A stretch of 64,000 bases of DNA from assembly GCA_037954665.1 (NCBI GenBank), contig JBBMOL010000038.1, positions 5,022,001 through 5,086,000 of the forward strand. The letters run 5' to 3'. Below the pieces are notes generated by a model. It made no database searches. It saw nothing but the letters and a program-made list of their open reading frames with translations, and had not been told where the DNA came from. Numbering within the stretch: the first letter of the stretch is position 1; each line of letters begins with the position of its first letter. Position numbers and translations under genes: made by a program. Of the stretch, positions 33,021-45,720 are shown piece by piece. Origin of the DNA: Laguncularia racemosa (taxonomy: Eukaryota; Streptophyta; Magnoliopsida; Myrtales; Combretaceae).

Positions 33021-34729
33021 ACATAAGCTCCTGTAAATTACCAAATATTGAAAATATACAATATATAATCTAAGCATATATGTACATAACATCATGAAAC
33101 TAATCATTAAATATTGAAGTGTATATAGAATATAAATATGTTTATACATAATGTATTGTGGGTATATGAGGTGTCTCACGTAAAACCTATAATTATAATG
33201 CCTTGAAGGTGGAAATTATTTTTCGAGGCTTCTGTAACTATATTACTTGGTATACAATGCACATAATTAATATTTTAAGTATGAACAATAGTTCCATATT
33301 GTGATTTAGTATTCCTGTTACAGCTATATAAAAACTTACATAATTAAACATGTAGTTACTAACGATCATAAATACCAAGTATACTTTATAAATATGTACG
33401 CTACAATTATGCAATCATAAGTTACAGAAGTAGATAGTTAAAACCTAACTGAGAAACAAACTAGCTGGTTACTCTCCTCAGCTACCTATGCCCTATCAAA
33501 TCCCCAGTGTCCCACGTTTAAGGGGAGTAAAGGACAACAAATCTGTCCTTGTTCCCTTTCTCTTCTGTTTCCATAAGCAAGAAACAGGGCAGCAAACTCT
33601 CACATGAAAACTCCAGCAAGCTAGTCGCCTAACTCTCCGACAACCCGGCACGAACACGCTATGCTGTTATCCGTTACTTTGAACTCCTCCGTGACTACTT
33701 GAATGGCCAGCTAACTTCTCGTTTCCTTTTTCTTTCTAATCCTTTTCGTGCTTCACCAGCTGCCCCTATGCTTGCGAGTCAAAAACAGAGCTCGACCTCC
33801 GCCATCCTCTTCTTCATCTTCCACATTTAAGCCTCGAGCGTCTCCTGTTTTGAGGAGTGGAAAACAGGACAGCAGCCACTACACCTTGGAACGCCACTCA
33901 AACGCAAACTCGAATCGTCGTTACACTCCAAAGGGTGGGTTTGATTAAGGAGCAAGCTGTGAACGAGAATCGTACGCTGATTAAAGAGACAAAGTGCAAC
34001 CAAACTTGAACAACAAAGGAACCGTGTGTGTGGAAGACGTGCGACATTGAGGTAATCTCCCTGGCGCGCTTCATGAAAGCTTATTAAATGCAAGAAGTAG
34101 TGTTCTGATAACAATTGGTCATAGCCAAAATGTAGTTTTAATGACCTGAAGATTTCAACCTTTATAGTGCACGTTGCAGATGATAGGAAACCACGATTTT
34201 GCAAATTGAAGACTTGACCGAGAGGAGCCATGAGAGACAGCCACCTATAACTAATGGAAAATGGATCAAGCTCGCAGGGGAGTAATCTGTAAACCAAAAT
34301 AAAAGAATCCCCACCAATAAGCTTGCTAATTTAATACTTAAATAGTTTTCGAACTTAAAACACAGGTACAGAGTAAGCATAGGCACTTGTAACAAAGTAG
34401 GAATATCATTAAGATCTCCTGTAATAAATCCCAAATATTGAGAAAGTTCAAAGCTCGAGAAGCACGATTATAAGATCGCCATTACAAGATTTGAATATAT
34501 ATATATATATATCCAAAAGTAAAAATGGGAAAATTAAAATAAAATAGAAATTTATTTGCAGTTAGGCACATAGGTGCATATGTCTTAAGCTATAAAGTGG
34601 TGTAAGTAAATGAATCTTATTTCTCATTATTAAATGACATTTACTAATATTAGATCCTTGATATATACTAGGAACTTCTAAAATCGAAACAAGTATGCAT
34701 ATATATGTGTACTAGCGCTGAAATATTTC
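33021..34729. other. Non-coding, probably LTR-derived
   Basis: No domain-bearing ORF. Two similar strings, CTCCTGTAAATTACCAAATATT (about 33025) and CTCCTGTAATAAATCCCAAATATT (about 34415), look like LTR-type starts 1.4 kb apart. The sequence after them does not align. The copia element at 34730 has inserted into the second stretch. Confidence 0.35.
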
Positions 34730-34940
34730 TGATAATGAAAATGAGAGAACATATTATTTTTTCTGTATATTTGTACAGAGAATTGCTCATATATATATAC
34801 AAGAGTTGTATGAAAGAAAGGAAATAAGTATCCTATAAACAATCCTATAATTATGCAGAAGATTATCCTACCATAACTAATAGCCTCAAATCATGCTAAT
34901 ATTATCCTACCATAACTAACAGCCTCAAATCATGCTAACA
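34730..34940 (-). repeat. 3' LTR of the copia element
   Basis: 211 bp, TGATAATG...GCTAACA on the plus strand. It contains a 39-bp tandem duplication (34862-34939) with unit ATTATCCTACC...GCTAA, present in both LTRs and so older than the insertion. Confidence 0.95.
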
Positions 34941-34950
34941 CCCCCCCTCA
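34941..34950 (-). promoter_or_regulatory. Polypurine tract of the copia element
   Basis: The minus strand reads TGAGGGGGGG directly before the 3' LTR, the expected primer site for plus-strand DNA synthesis. Confidence 0.8.
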
Positions 34951-34953
34951 AAC

Positions 34954-37900
34954 TCAAGGTGGGATAGTGGATGCCAACTTGAGTTTGTTTAGTAGATCGT
35001 GGAATCGAGTAGAACAATGAGACTTGGTAAAGATGTCGGCGATTTGATTGGCAGAGGTAACAGAGAGTAGTCGAAGGGTACCATGATGAACATGATGGCG
35101 AATAAAATGACAATCGATCTCAATATGTTTGGTGCGCTCGTGGAAGACATTATTATGAGCAATCTGTATTGCACTTTTGTTATCACAATGAAGTATTGTG
35201 GTACCAGAATGTGAGACTCCCATGTCTACTAGTAACCAACGAAGCCAAAGTAATTCAGAAGTTGCATCAGCAAGAGCACGATACTCAGATTCTATGCTAG
35301 ATCTGGAAATGACAATTTGTTTCTTGCTACGCCAAGAAATGAGAGTCTCCCAAAAAGAAACAATAACCAGTTGTGGACCGGCGGTCAGTTGGATCTCATG
35401 CCCAATCAGCATCTAAGTAACCAGTTAGTATCAAGGAAGATTGAGCTGAAAAATGAAGACCATGGAAAAGAGTTCCCTTAACATAGCGAAGAATTCGTAG
35501 AACAGCAGCAAAGTGTCCTGTGCGAGGAGTCGTCATGAATTGGCTAACCAAATGCACTGCATAAGCAATATCTGGTCGCGTGACAGTAAGATAAACAAGA
35601 CTGCCTACTAGTTGGCGATATAAAGTGGGATTCGCAAGAGGAGTGCCATCTAGTGGAGTAAGTTTAACATTAAGTTCCAGAGGGGTGGATGTAGTCTTGC
35701 TGTCCGTAATTCCTGCTTTAGAAATCAAATCAGAAGCATACTTAGCTTGAGAAAGATAATAGCCAGTTGATTTATGGGAAACTTCAAGACCGAGAAAGTA
35801 ACTAAGTGAACCGAGGTCTTTCATTTCAAACCGGTTGCTTAGATACTGTTGTAACTCTAAAATGCATGAGGTATCATCGCCTGTTATGATCATATCATCA
35901 ACATAGAGAAGAAGTAGAACGAGGCCATGATCAGTGCGACGAATGAACAAAGCAGAATCATGAGGACTTGAGACAAAACCAAACTGAGTGATGGCAGAAC
36001 TAAATTTGGCAAACCAGGCTCTGGGTGCTTGTTTCAAACCATATAATGCTCGACGGAGTTAACACACTTTGTGAGCAGGGTGGGAAAAGCCAGGAGGAGG
36101 ATGCATATAAACCTCTTCTTGCAAGTCTCCATTTAGAAATGCATTTTTAACATCCATTTGTAGAAGTTTCCATTTGCGCACAGCCGCAATAGCTAGTAGG
36201 CTGCGCACAGAGGTCAATCGTGCCACTGGCGCAAAAGTTTCTTCATAATCTATACCATACTCTTGAGTGTATCCTTTAGCAACCAAACGAGCTTTGTAAC
36301 GTTCAATAGAATTATCAGATCGAGTTTTAATTTTGTAGACCCATTTGCAACCAATAGGATTCTTACCAAGAGGAAGATCAACCAAATCCCATGTGTGAGT
36401 TTTCTCTAGAGCTTGAAGTTCTTCATTCATAGCTTGCTGCCAAAGAGGGTTAGTACTTGCTTCACGATAAGAGTGAGGCTCATGATGGGTTAAAATGGCA
36501 GAATAACAATGATAATCAGCAAGGTGATGAGGAGTTTCTCTTACTCTAGTGGATCGTCGAATGGAGGTGCTATCAGAGGTAGGTGCAGGAGCAGCAGTCG
36601 GAGCAATTTCAGTTGAAGTAGATGCAGAAGTGGAAGAATTATTATTGAGATTATCAGAATGATCAAAATCAAAACGAGGAAATAACTCAACATTAGGGTC
36701 AATGAAGAATAGGGATGACGGGGTATCTAATCGATGAAATTTTGAGAGAGAGGAAAACATGGTGTCTTCCCAAAAAGTAACATGTCGAGAAACACGTAAT
36801 CTTTGAGAAATAGGATCCCAACACCTATACCCTTTATGTTCTATCCCATATCCTAGAAAACAACATAACCGAGCACGAGGCTCTAGTTTGGTATGTTCAT
36901 GAGGATGTAAAAGAACAAAACAAACACACCCAAAGGGTTTAAAAACTGAGTAATCAGGAACCTTACCGAACAAGCATTCAAAAGGGGAGAGATTCTGAAG
37001 AACTAAAGTAGGAATACGGTTAATAGCGTAAACAGCATTTAGAGTTGCTTCACCCCAAAATTTTTCAGGACAAGAGGCAGAAAGAAGAAGAGCACGAACA
37101 GAATCAAGGATGTGACGATGTTTGCGCTCAGCCCGCTCATTTTGCTGAGAAGTGTGAGGACAAGAACGTTGAATGACGGTACCCCGTTGACTAAGAAACC
37201 GTAGCAAAGAAGAATCTTTATATTCCATGGCATTATCAGTGCGAAGGATTTTAATAATTTGAGAGAACTATGTTTTGACCATGGTGGCAAATTTAATATA
37301 AAGTTGTGATAATTCAGACCGATGCTTAAAAAAATATATCCAAGTGAAACGGGAATAATCATCAAGAAATAAAACAAAATATCTATAACCATTCACAGAA
37401 GTAACAGGAGATGGACCCCAAATATCAGAATGAATGAGCCCAAAAGGAATGTTTGAAACAGAAGTATTTTGAGTAAAAGACAAAGTTGGCTGTTTGCCAA
37501 GCTTACAATGTAAGCAACGAAAAGAATCAAACTTAGTATTTCCTAATAGACCACAAGAAATTAAAGGTTGAAGTTTGCTGGTGGAAGCGTGACCAAGACG
37601 AAGATGCCACTTATAAGTAAGAGAAGAAGTGGTTGTAGCAGCAGACACAAGTTGATGAGGAATATGGAGAGATGAGAGTTCAAATAATCTGCCCACTCTG
37701 CGACCCTTCCCAAGAATTTTCCCCATCTGCGGATCCTAAACCTAACAACCAAGAGGAGAGAAATTAACATTTAGTCCACTTTCACAGAGTTGGCCAACAG
37801 ATATAAGATTTAAGGTCAAATTCGGGACATAATAGGTATTGGGAAGATGAAGGTATGGTGTAGAAGCATGACCAATATCAGTGATGTTCATTGTGGTCCC

Positions 37901-38975
37901 ATTAGCAGTTTTAATATTTGGCAAATTGGGAACAGAGATTGAATCTGATAAAGTCTTAGTGTCAGAGGTCATGTGATTACAACATGCGGAGTCAAATAGC
38001 CAAGAAGAGTTACCTGGAATAACAGACATAGCACTGGAGGAAGGGGAATGAGAAGAGATAACCTGTTTGAAAAGAGCCTCAAGATCACTTAATGTAATAG
38101 CAGTAGAACCCTCAGTAGTAACAGCTACAATAGAAGAAGATCCAGACTTCGAGTCATGCTTTATCTTAGAAAGAACCACTCTTTGATCGAGGAGGTCGAA
38201 TAGGACAGTTTTCAAGAATATGTCCGATACTGTGACAATATATGCATTCCACAGTAGGGCAATTGGCAAAGGAATGCCCAGTTTTATTGCAATTTTTACA
38301 AAATTGATTTCCTGACTTTGGAGCGGCAGATCAAAAATGAGTGGTAGCAAGAGCAACATCAGAATGTATAGTTTTGTCCAACCCAAGGCGAGTTTCTTCA
38401 AAGATAATTTCTTGAATAGCATTGTCTAATGTAGGAAGTGGATTTCGATGGAGCAAGGACGCTCGAACAAATTCATATTTAGGGCGAAGAGCCATAAGAA
38501 CCTGAATGAGATGGAGATGATCCTCGCTGATTCGAGCTTGAGATAATTGAGTCCAAATTGGTTGAATTTGCGCAAGAAATTCATTCACCGATTGTCCAGA
38601 TTCTTGCTTTAGATGATGAAGAGTAGCCCATAATTGATAATAATGAGCAAAACTAGTAGTACGATATCGATTTGCCAAGAAATCCCATAGTTCTTTGGTC
38701 GTTTCATACTCAGTAAATTGAATATGAATAGACGGAACAGATGTATTACGGAGCCAAGTGATAATCTAATGATTCTTGCTATCCCAATCTTCAAAGCGAT
38801 CAACAAATTTGGAATCAGTTTCTCCTTCCTCTTTTTTTGGCTTGGTGATGTCACCAATAACAATTCGCTAAAGTTTACGACCAATAAGAAAACGTTTCAT
38901 GGCCTGAACCCAGAGATTATAATTTGAGCCAGTTAACATAGTTGTTATTGGCTTGACAACATCAGATTTGTCCAT
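34954..38975 (-). pseudogene. Copia gag-pol, near-complete but interrupted
   Basis: Starting MDKSDVV at 38975 the order is as follows. Gag: LTGSNYNLWVQAMK, then LWATLHHLKQESGQSVNEF; a zinc-knuckle region lies near 38310-38210. Protease region: WLFDSACCNHMTSD, about 38000. GAG-pre-integrase: WHLRLGHASTSKLQ. Integrase: HSDIWGP, then TSQQNERAERKHR. RT: YKARLVAKGYTQEYGIDYEE, ALYGLKQAPRAW, YVDDMI. RNase H: SRSSIESEYRALA, HCDNKSA. All domains of an autonomous element are present, but stops and frameshifts divide them, for example a TGA after ALATTHF near 38336 and a TAA after HKVC near 36060. It cannot yield one polyprotein. About 97% LTR identity argues that decay was quick or that a defective copy was mobilised by a partner. 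Confidence 0.9.
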
Positions 38976-39076
38976 GATGAAGGAGCTATCAGCAAAAAGA
39001 AAAAAAAATATGGCACAGGACAGATATCAATTATCAAAAGAGGAGAACAGAGATAGATTTCAAGAAATAATTCAGG

Positions 39077-39088
39077 GCTCTGATACCA
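39077..39088 (-). promoter_or_regulatory. Primer-binding site of the copia element
   Basis: The minus strand reads TGGTATCAGAGC, complementary to initiator tRNA-Met, directly abutting the 5' LTR. Confidence 0.95.
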
Positions 39089-39300
39089 TGATAATGAAAA
39101 GGAGAGAACATATTATTTTTTTTGTATATTTGTACAGAGAATTGCTCCTATATATATACAAGAGTTGTATGAAAGAAAAGGAAAGAAGTATCTTATAAAC
39201 AATCCTATAATTATGCAGAAGATTATCCTACCATAACTAATAGCCTCAAATCATGCTAATATTATCCTACCATAACTAACAGCCTCAAATCATGCTAACA
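39089..39300 (-). repeat. 5' LTR of the copia element
   Basis: 212 bp with the same ends as the 3' LTR, about six differences and one 1-bp indel. It is flanked outside by ATTTC. Confidence 0.95.
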
Positions 39301-40269
39301 ATTTCAAAAGTATAGGGACATAAACTAATTTTCATCATAAAGAATAAATTACTAAATGATATATTGGGTTAAAAATAAATATAACTAGTAAATATGAATA
39401 GGGCACATGTGAGACTAATATGAAGAACCACATAGGTTATCAAGCTTGAGATATAATGTACTAAAGCTTCAAGATGACTACTAGATCACAAGAATCGAAA
39501 TTAAAATAAAGGAATCACAAAAAAAAAAAAAAGAATTTGAACTTAAACATGGAAATTGGGCAAATTTAGCTAATTCAAATATAGTTAGCTTTCCATATTA
39601 GATTTCTTATTACTTGTAATTGACATTCTTCTAAGTGATACTTATATTAAGGGTTCACCCATCCATTAATTCTGAAAGGACTATTACAATAGGACAACAT
39701 ATTCAACTGAGTGAATCTCTATGATTACCATATTTGCTTGTGCTTATAGTACAGTGATACTTTAATTTCATATAACATGAAATTGAATTGCCTAAGGATA
39801 TGGGACATGCATGTGCTTGATACTACTTGCTATATTATGTAGAATACTTTAAATTATATGAAATGAAAAATTAAAGGTTATATCATTAATTGCATTATTA
39901 TTATTGAGTGTCTATCTTATCTGTTCAATCACCTTATGATGAATATAATAACTATTTAACTTAGTACTCGAACTAGACATGCATTGCACACTTGCATAAA
40001 AAAGGCCATCAACACCACACGATGGCATAGAAAGGTTGTACAAAAATAATTCTTTGTCGAATATATTATCACCCTAACCTCTAGAAACTACTGCATACCG
40101 AGGATTATAGTTGTTTGATTGGAGCTCCATCCACTAATACAACCGCTTAAAGTTACCCACACTCTCAAGCATATATAAATTATTAGATCTTTATTTTAAT
40201 AAACAAAATAAAATCTCACTTGAGTTGGACTTGCAATATTTTTATATATTATGATTAATTAATAAGATA

Positions 40270-40490
40270 TTGAGCCAAGGGCGATTTAGCTTGGAGTGGT
40301 AGCACTTAGGACTGATGAGTTGGAACTTATTCCCTAACCCTTGGTATTCGAGGGTGAAAATCCATACTATATACAATTTACAGATAACCGTATATATTGT
40401 TACATCAAGTGGTTGTACAAGCATGCCACGTTAATGCTTGACAATTTGCTTGCTATTGTTTGTTGTATGGTATAAAAAAGGATCTCACTA
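40270..40490 (+). repeat. Possible tRNA-derived SINE
   Basis: An A-box-like TAGCTTGGAGTGGTAGCAC (40287) and a B-box-like GGTATTCGAGG (40343) lie about 45 bp apart, the spacing of a pol III promoter. The B box departs from GGTTCGANNCC. No poly-A tail or target duplication was fixed, so this is tentative. Confidence 0.35.
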
Positions 40491-40944
40491 AGTAGTGATA
40501 ATTTACACCTTAACAATTTCTTTTGCAGGTAACTTGAAAGTAGGGAAAAGGGACTAGAATTTGTGTGAAGAGTGTTTCTCTAACTTAAGTCTAATAAGAT
40601 GAGTTTAGCTGTACAATTGACAAACTGTGAAATATTGGATTTCATAGCTATTTTTTATATAATGATTAATTATATGTATGATAACTAATAGTGATTTGAT
40701 TAGGGTCTTATAATATCTTACTTATAAGACAATTCTCATATTATAGGTACACACATAATATGATAATTTTTAGGCATTTCTACTAGATCCCTTATACGAC
40801 CATTAAAAGTTTAAACACCCCATGCTCACTCCTTATGCTACTTTCTTTAGATTTGTTACCAATCTCTTTTGTTACCTTTGTACCAAACTCTGATTTTAGT
40901 TAATAAATTTATCTTTCCTTATGGCAAAAAAAAAAGGAAAAATT

Positions 40945-41045
40945 TTAAAAGGATATGAACCTACTATTTTATCGATTTAAGGTTCTATTGTATCAGATTT
41001 TGAGACAGAGGCATTTATTCTATGCCTAAATGAGATCATGTAGTT
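40945..41045 (-). repeat. Inverted copy of the NPF 3'-end repeat
   Basis: The reverse complement matches 28336-28440 at roughly 90% by eye, including the segment around the NPF stop codon. Similarity fades at both edges. Confidence 0.75.
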
Positions 41046-41570
41046 CAAGGACACTTGAAGAATCTTAAACTTATGAAGTTTTAGGAGAATTATCATAAAT
41101 CCTCAATACTAAAAAGAAAAAAAGGTCAATTGTATACCTCTTTTCATGTTTAATTATATGCACTTAGCTCCTTTATATTTGACATCGTGCATTTAAACCT
41201 CCAAAAGTCTAAATGCACAATCTTAAAAATAAGTGAGTTAAGTATACATAAAGTAAACGTAAGGAGATGTATTTGTAATTTACCCATTATAATATATTAC
41301 AATTAAAGGCCTAAATACTTATTAAGTATGGCACATAACAATCACAAAGACTAAAAATCCTTATAATTCAATAGCATGAACATTAATAACAAATGGGATA
41401 GATCAACTTTGATTCTAATTCCCTTAATAATTGTAATATATATAGTAGTTGGTTTTGAAAAAATAACAATTATAAATTATAATAGTAATTTTTTTTTTGG
41501 TAAACCAAATAAATTATATGCAATACCATCTCCAGTGAATATTCATTACTTATGCCAACTAGGATAAGGG

Positions 41571-41640
41571 ACAAAAATAAATCAAACCAAACTAAACTTG
41601 CATTTACAAAAATAAATCAAACCAAACTAAACTTGCATTT
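41571..41640. repeat. 35-bp perfect tandem duplication
   Basis: ACAAAAATAAATC...GCATTT is present twice back to back (41571-41605 and 41606-41640), just before the poly(C) tract. Confidence 0.95.
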
Positions 41641-41654
41641 ATTTCTTCCTCCCC

Positions 41655-41655
<1 letters not shown>

Positions 41656-41685
<30 letters not shown>
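41656..41685. repeat. Poly(C)30 tract
   Basis: Thirty C residues, preceded by TCTTCCTCCCCT. Exact length is uncertain in any assembly. Confidence 0.9.
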
Positions 41686-41736
41686 TTAATTTTGTTTAAA
41701 AAAAAAAACACATACCACAAATATATATATATATTA

Positions 41737-44263
41737 GTCAAAGTAGTAAATATTAAGGTAATCAAATCCAAATTGGGAAAAGTTGAACTAAGGTTAAAAA
41801 GGGTGAAATTATTAAATTTTCTCAATATAATTTATATATAAGTAATGTGTAAATATCGAATTCAATTAATTCATATACTCAAATAAATCAAAACTTAATT
41901 AAATCCACACCAATTTGAATGGAAATAAAAAATACAATTCAATAAATTGTATGTTTAAATCAATCCATCAACTCAAAATAAACACAAATGGATTAATTAT
42001 ATATTTGGGTTACTGATTTGATAAAAAAACCATTAACTCATTATCATAATAACTTAATTTCAAGTTTCATGAATCATTCCTTGTATCTCTAACACTTATT
42101 AAAGTGTGTTAAACTTGAACATCCATGTTATCAATAGCAATAAAACCTAGGAAAAGATGAGGTACCACTATTTTATGATAAAGTTTTGGTTTTTCATTTT
42201 TACTTCTTAAATTTTACAATATTGAGAGATGCGTTCAATTTTAGAATTTGCCATTTGGAATATTGCTCATTAAGTATATTTAGTAGATACTTATATAGTT
42301 TTTTATTTTTTCAATAATAAAAAAATAAAGTAAAAGTATATCCATTATGACCCATTCAACCTATCTAGGTCATCTAAGTCAAGGTCTAATCATTTGGATC
42401 AATCGGATTTGGATAAGTCTTCATCAACACAAGTTCTTAGGATCAAACCGACTTGCTTTATGCCCATGGTCATGGTAGAATTAACGATGCAAGTGGGCGA
42501 GTTATTATAAGATTCCCATCTATTCAAACTTGCCATTTAATAGTCAAAGTAGTAAATATCAAGATAATCAAATCCAAATCAAACTTTGACCGAAATTAGG
42601 CTAAGGATTAAGAGTTGATAGGTTAAACTAGGATCAAAATGGGTTGAATTGAAGTCATTAAATTTTCTAAATATAATTTATATGTAAGTGGCGTGTAGAT
42701 GTCAAATTCAATTAATTCATATGCTTAAATAAGTTAAAACTTAATCAAATTCACACCAATTTGAATAGAAATAAAAAAACACAATTCAATAAATTGTATG
42801 TTTAAATAAATCCATCAACTTAAAATAAAAACAAATATAAAACATAAATGGATTAATTATATATTTGGGTTAATAATTTGATTAAAAAAATCATTAACTC
42901 ATTATCATAATAGCTTAATTTCAAACTTTGTGAGTCATTCCTTATATCTCTAACACTTACTAAAATGTGTTGAACTTGAACATGCATGTTACCAATGGCA
43001 ACAAAACCTAGGAGAAGATGAGGTACCATTACTTTATGATAAGGTTTTGGTTTTTCACTTTTACTTTTTAGGTTTTACAATATTAAATATTAAGTGATAT
43101 GCTCGATTTTAGATTTTACCATTTGGAATATTGTTTGTTAAGTATACTTAGTTAATACAAATATAGTTTTTTTATTTTTTTCAATATTAAAAAAATAAAG
43201 AAAAAGCATATGCATTATGACCCATTTAACCTATCTAGGTCATCTAAGTCAAGGTCCTACCGTTTGGATTGACTAGATTTGGAAAAGTCTTCACCAACAC
43301 GGGTTTTTTGGATCAAGCCGACCTGCCTTATGCCAATGGTCATGGTCAAGCTAAGGATGAAGTGGCTAAGTTATTATAAGATTCCCAACCCCTTCAAACT
43401 CGCCATTTAATAGTTGAAGTAGTAAATATCAAGAAAGTCAAATCTAAATCGAACTTTAACCCAAATAAGGCTAAGGATCAAGAGTTAAAAGGTCGAACAA
43501 GGGTCAAAATAGATTCAGTTGAAATCATTAAATTTTCTAAATATAATTTATATAGATAAGTAATATGTAGATATCGAATTCAATTAATTCATATGTTCAA
43601 ATAAATCAAAACTTAATCAAATTCATATCGATTTAAATGGAAATAAAAAACATAATTTAATAAATTTTATGTTTAAATAAATCCATTAACTCAAAATAAA
43701 AACAAATATAAAACATAAATGAATTAATTATATATTTAGGTTAATGATTTGATAAAAAAATCATTAACTCATTATCATAATAGCTTAATTTCAAGCTTTG
43801 TGAATCATCCCTTATATCTCAAACACTTACTAAAATATATTGAACTTGAACCTCTATGTTATCAATAGCAACAAAACCTAAGACAAGATGAGGTACCACT
43901 ACTTTATGATAAGGTTTTGGTTTTTAACTTTTACTTTTTAGATTTTACAATATTAAATATTGAGAGATACATTCAATTTCAGAATTTACTATTTGGAATA
44001 TTGCTCCCTAAGTATATTTAGTTAATACTAATATAGTTTTCAATTTTTTTCAATATTAAAAAAAATATAGCGAAAGTAAAGACCCATTCAACCTGTCTAG
44101 GTCAACTAAGTTAAGGTCTAACTATTTGGATCAACCTAATTTGGACAAGTCTTTACCAACATAGCTTCTTGGGATCAAACTAGCCTGCTTTATGCCAATG
44201 GTCATGGTTGAACCAGGGATGCAAGTGGGTGAGTTATTATAGCATTCCCGACCCGTTCAAACT
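41737..44263. repeat. Three tandem copies of an ~0.85-kb unit
   Basis: Units start at 41737 (806 bp), 42543 (870 bp) and 43413. Each begins with GTCAAAGTAGTAAATAT or the variant GTTGAAGTAG. Each ends with GGTCATGGT, a variable stretch, GAGTTATTAT and TTCAAACTTGCCATTTAATA or a close variant. The third unit is cut at 44263 by an LTR element and its last bases resume at 48389-48403 (AAACTTGCCATTTAC). No ORF is shared between units, and it matches no family I know. Identity by eye is roughly 80-85%. Confidence 0.9.
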
Positions 44264-44957
44264 TGATGGGAATCAACTTTACGGTTCCAACAGTGGGAAA
44301 AACAAATTGGATACATGAGCTCAGATATCCACATGTTGTCATATTTATCTAATGGTCCATAATGTGTTCAATTGAAGTGAAGAACCAGCCATTTGAAGAC
44401 TATTTGTACTTGTAATTTATTGATTTTAAGACTGGCCACTTAAGTAGCTTATTTGTAATTTGTTGTGTTATTTTTACCCTAATTGGAGCAAGTATAAATA
44501 CTTGCTAAGTAAAGTTTTGAAGGAGCTTTTTGAACACTTGAAAAACATACACCTTTTTGCCATGAAGAAGGGTCCTTGCATGTAAAAATTCTCTTATCAA
44601 TTTCACAAGTGAAATTGTAGTGAAATTAGCTTGAGGAAATTATGAGTAATATCAATCTTTCTCTAGTTGTTTTCAAATTATATTCTAATGCATCATATCT
44701 AGGTGCAATTTATTTGTGCTACTTGTTGTTCTTCACATGAATTAAGGTCCATCAATTTCATATTTGAATCAAGTCAATTTGAGTGGAATTCTAATTCATT
44801 TATATTGTTATCCATTACTTCTTATATAATTGCATTGTTCATCAACACCATTTAGTATCATTGCCATTTGGTTCCACATGAATTAGGGATCAAAGGAGTG
44901 TTGTTGATCACGCATTTTGTTTTAATGTGTATGCAATTGGAATTGTAAGGCACATCA
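44264..44957 (+). repeat. 5' LTR (694 bp)
   Basis: It starts TGATGGGAATC and ends GGCACATCA. It lacks about 106 bp present in the 3' LTR (roughly 47678-47783). Otherwise it is highly similar. Confidence 0.9.
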
Positions 44958-44964
44958 TACTTTT

Positions 44965-44976
44965 TGGTATCAGAGC
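44965..44976 (+). promoter_or_regulatory. Primer-binding site of the gag-only element
   Basis: TGGTATCAGAGC, complementary to initiator tRNA-Met, seven bases after the 5' LTR. Confidence 0.85.
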
Positions 44977-45720
44977 AAAGGTTTTAGAGAAGGGGATTTA
45001 CATGAATTTCAATTGGGAAATTAGGGTTCTTGAATTTTTATTTCTTAATTAAAGTTGTTTGAAGTGGAATTGAAGTAGTTACTTGTAATTGTATTATGAT
45101 ATACCTTGTTGTTGTGGAAGTAAAAGTGGAAATTTCAAAATTAATCTTTGTGATCTTCATCTTGCCGTGAGAAGAACGAGAAGAAAGGGAGGTGCATTTT
45201 CTTGTGTGTCATTTTCGAAATTAGAAGTGCAATTTACATTTCCAAATTTGCTCTTCTTGCGTGGAGGATTTGGAAACTATTTGAAATTCAAAACAATCAT
45301 TAAGTTGAAGAGTTATTGTGTATTGTTGATTTTAATACACTTTAACTATTTTGAATTGTTTCTTACCAATTGTGGAGAAGCTTCATTAAGTGTTGCAATT
45401 GTGGTGTTGTTGCTGTGATTAGAAGTGGAGTGTGAAGTGTGTGTGTATGTGCTGCACCATGAGTGAAGAGTGAGTGTGTATAGTGAAGGGTTGCAACGTG
45501 GAGTAGTGTATTTGTGTTATGGTGAAAGGTTGTTGCACCGTGGTTGTATATGTGTGTATGTGTCGTGGGTGTGTGAAGTTTAAGTGGAGTATATTTTGTG
45601 TCTTAAAGTGATTGAGGACGTGGAGTAGTGATTATTGTTGTTGGCATGAAAGGGTGATTATGAGTTATACTATATTTGCCTTGAGTTGTCTTTATATTTC
45701 AACAAATTAAGTCAACAACC

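Larger units (their letters stand above)
34730..39300 (-). mobile_element. Full-length Ty1/copia element, 4571 bp, target duplication ATTTC
   Basis: LTRs lie at 34730-34940 and 39089-39300, both TG...CA, with a primer-binding site and polypurine tract in place. The 5-bp target duplication ATTTC lies at 34725-34729 and 39301-39305. The LTRs differ at about six positions, so insertion is fairly recent. The internal ORF is broken. Confidence 0.95.
39306..41570. other. AT-rich intergenic region
   Basis: No coding sequence is supported. It holds a SINE-like segment near 40.3 kb and the inverted copy of the NPF 3'-end repeat near 41.0 kb, both listed separately. Confidence 0.35.

Noticed and set aside
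33748..33948. Plus-strand ORF with a serine-rich segment (PPPSSSSSSTF)
   Set aside because: No start context, splice partners or domain; the region looks LTR-derived.
33029..34440. Possible LTR pair with TGTAA...AAATATTGA starts
   Set aside because: Only about 25 bp is shared; the sequence after the two starts does not align.
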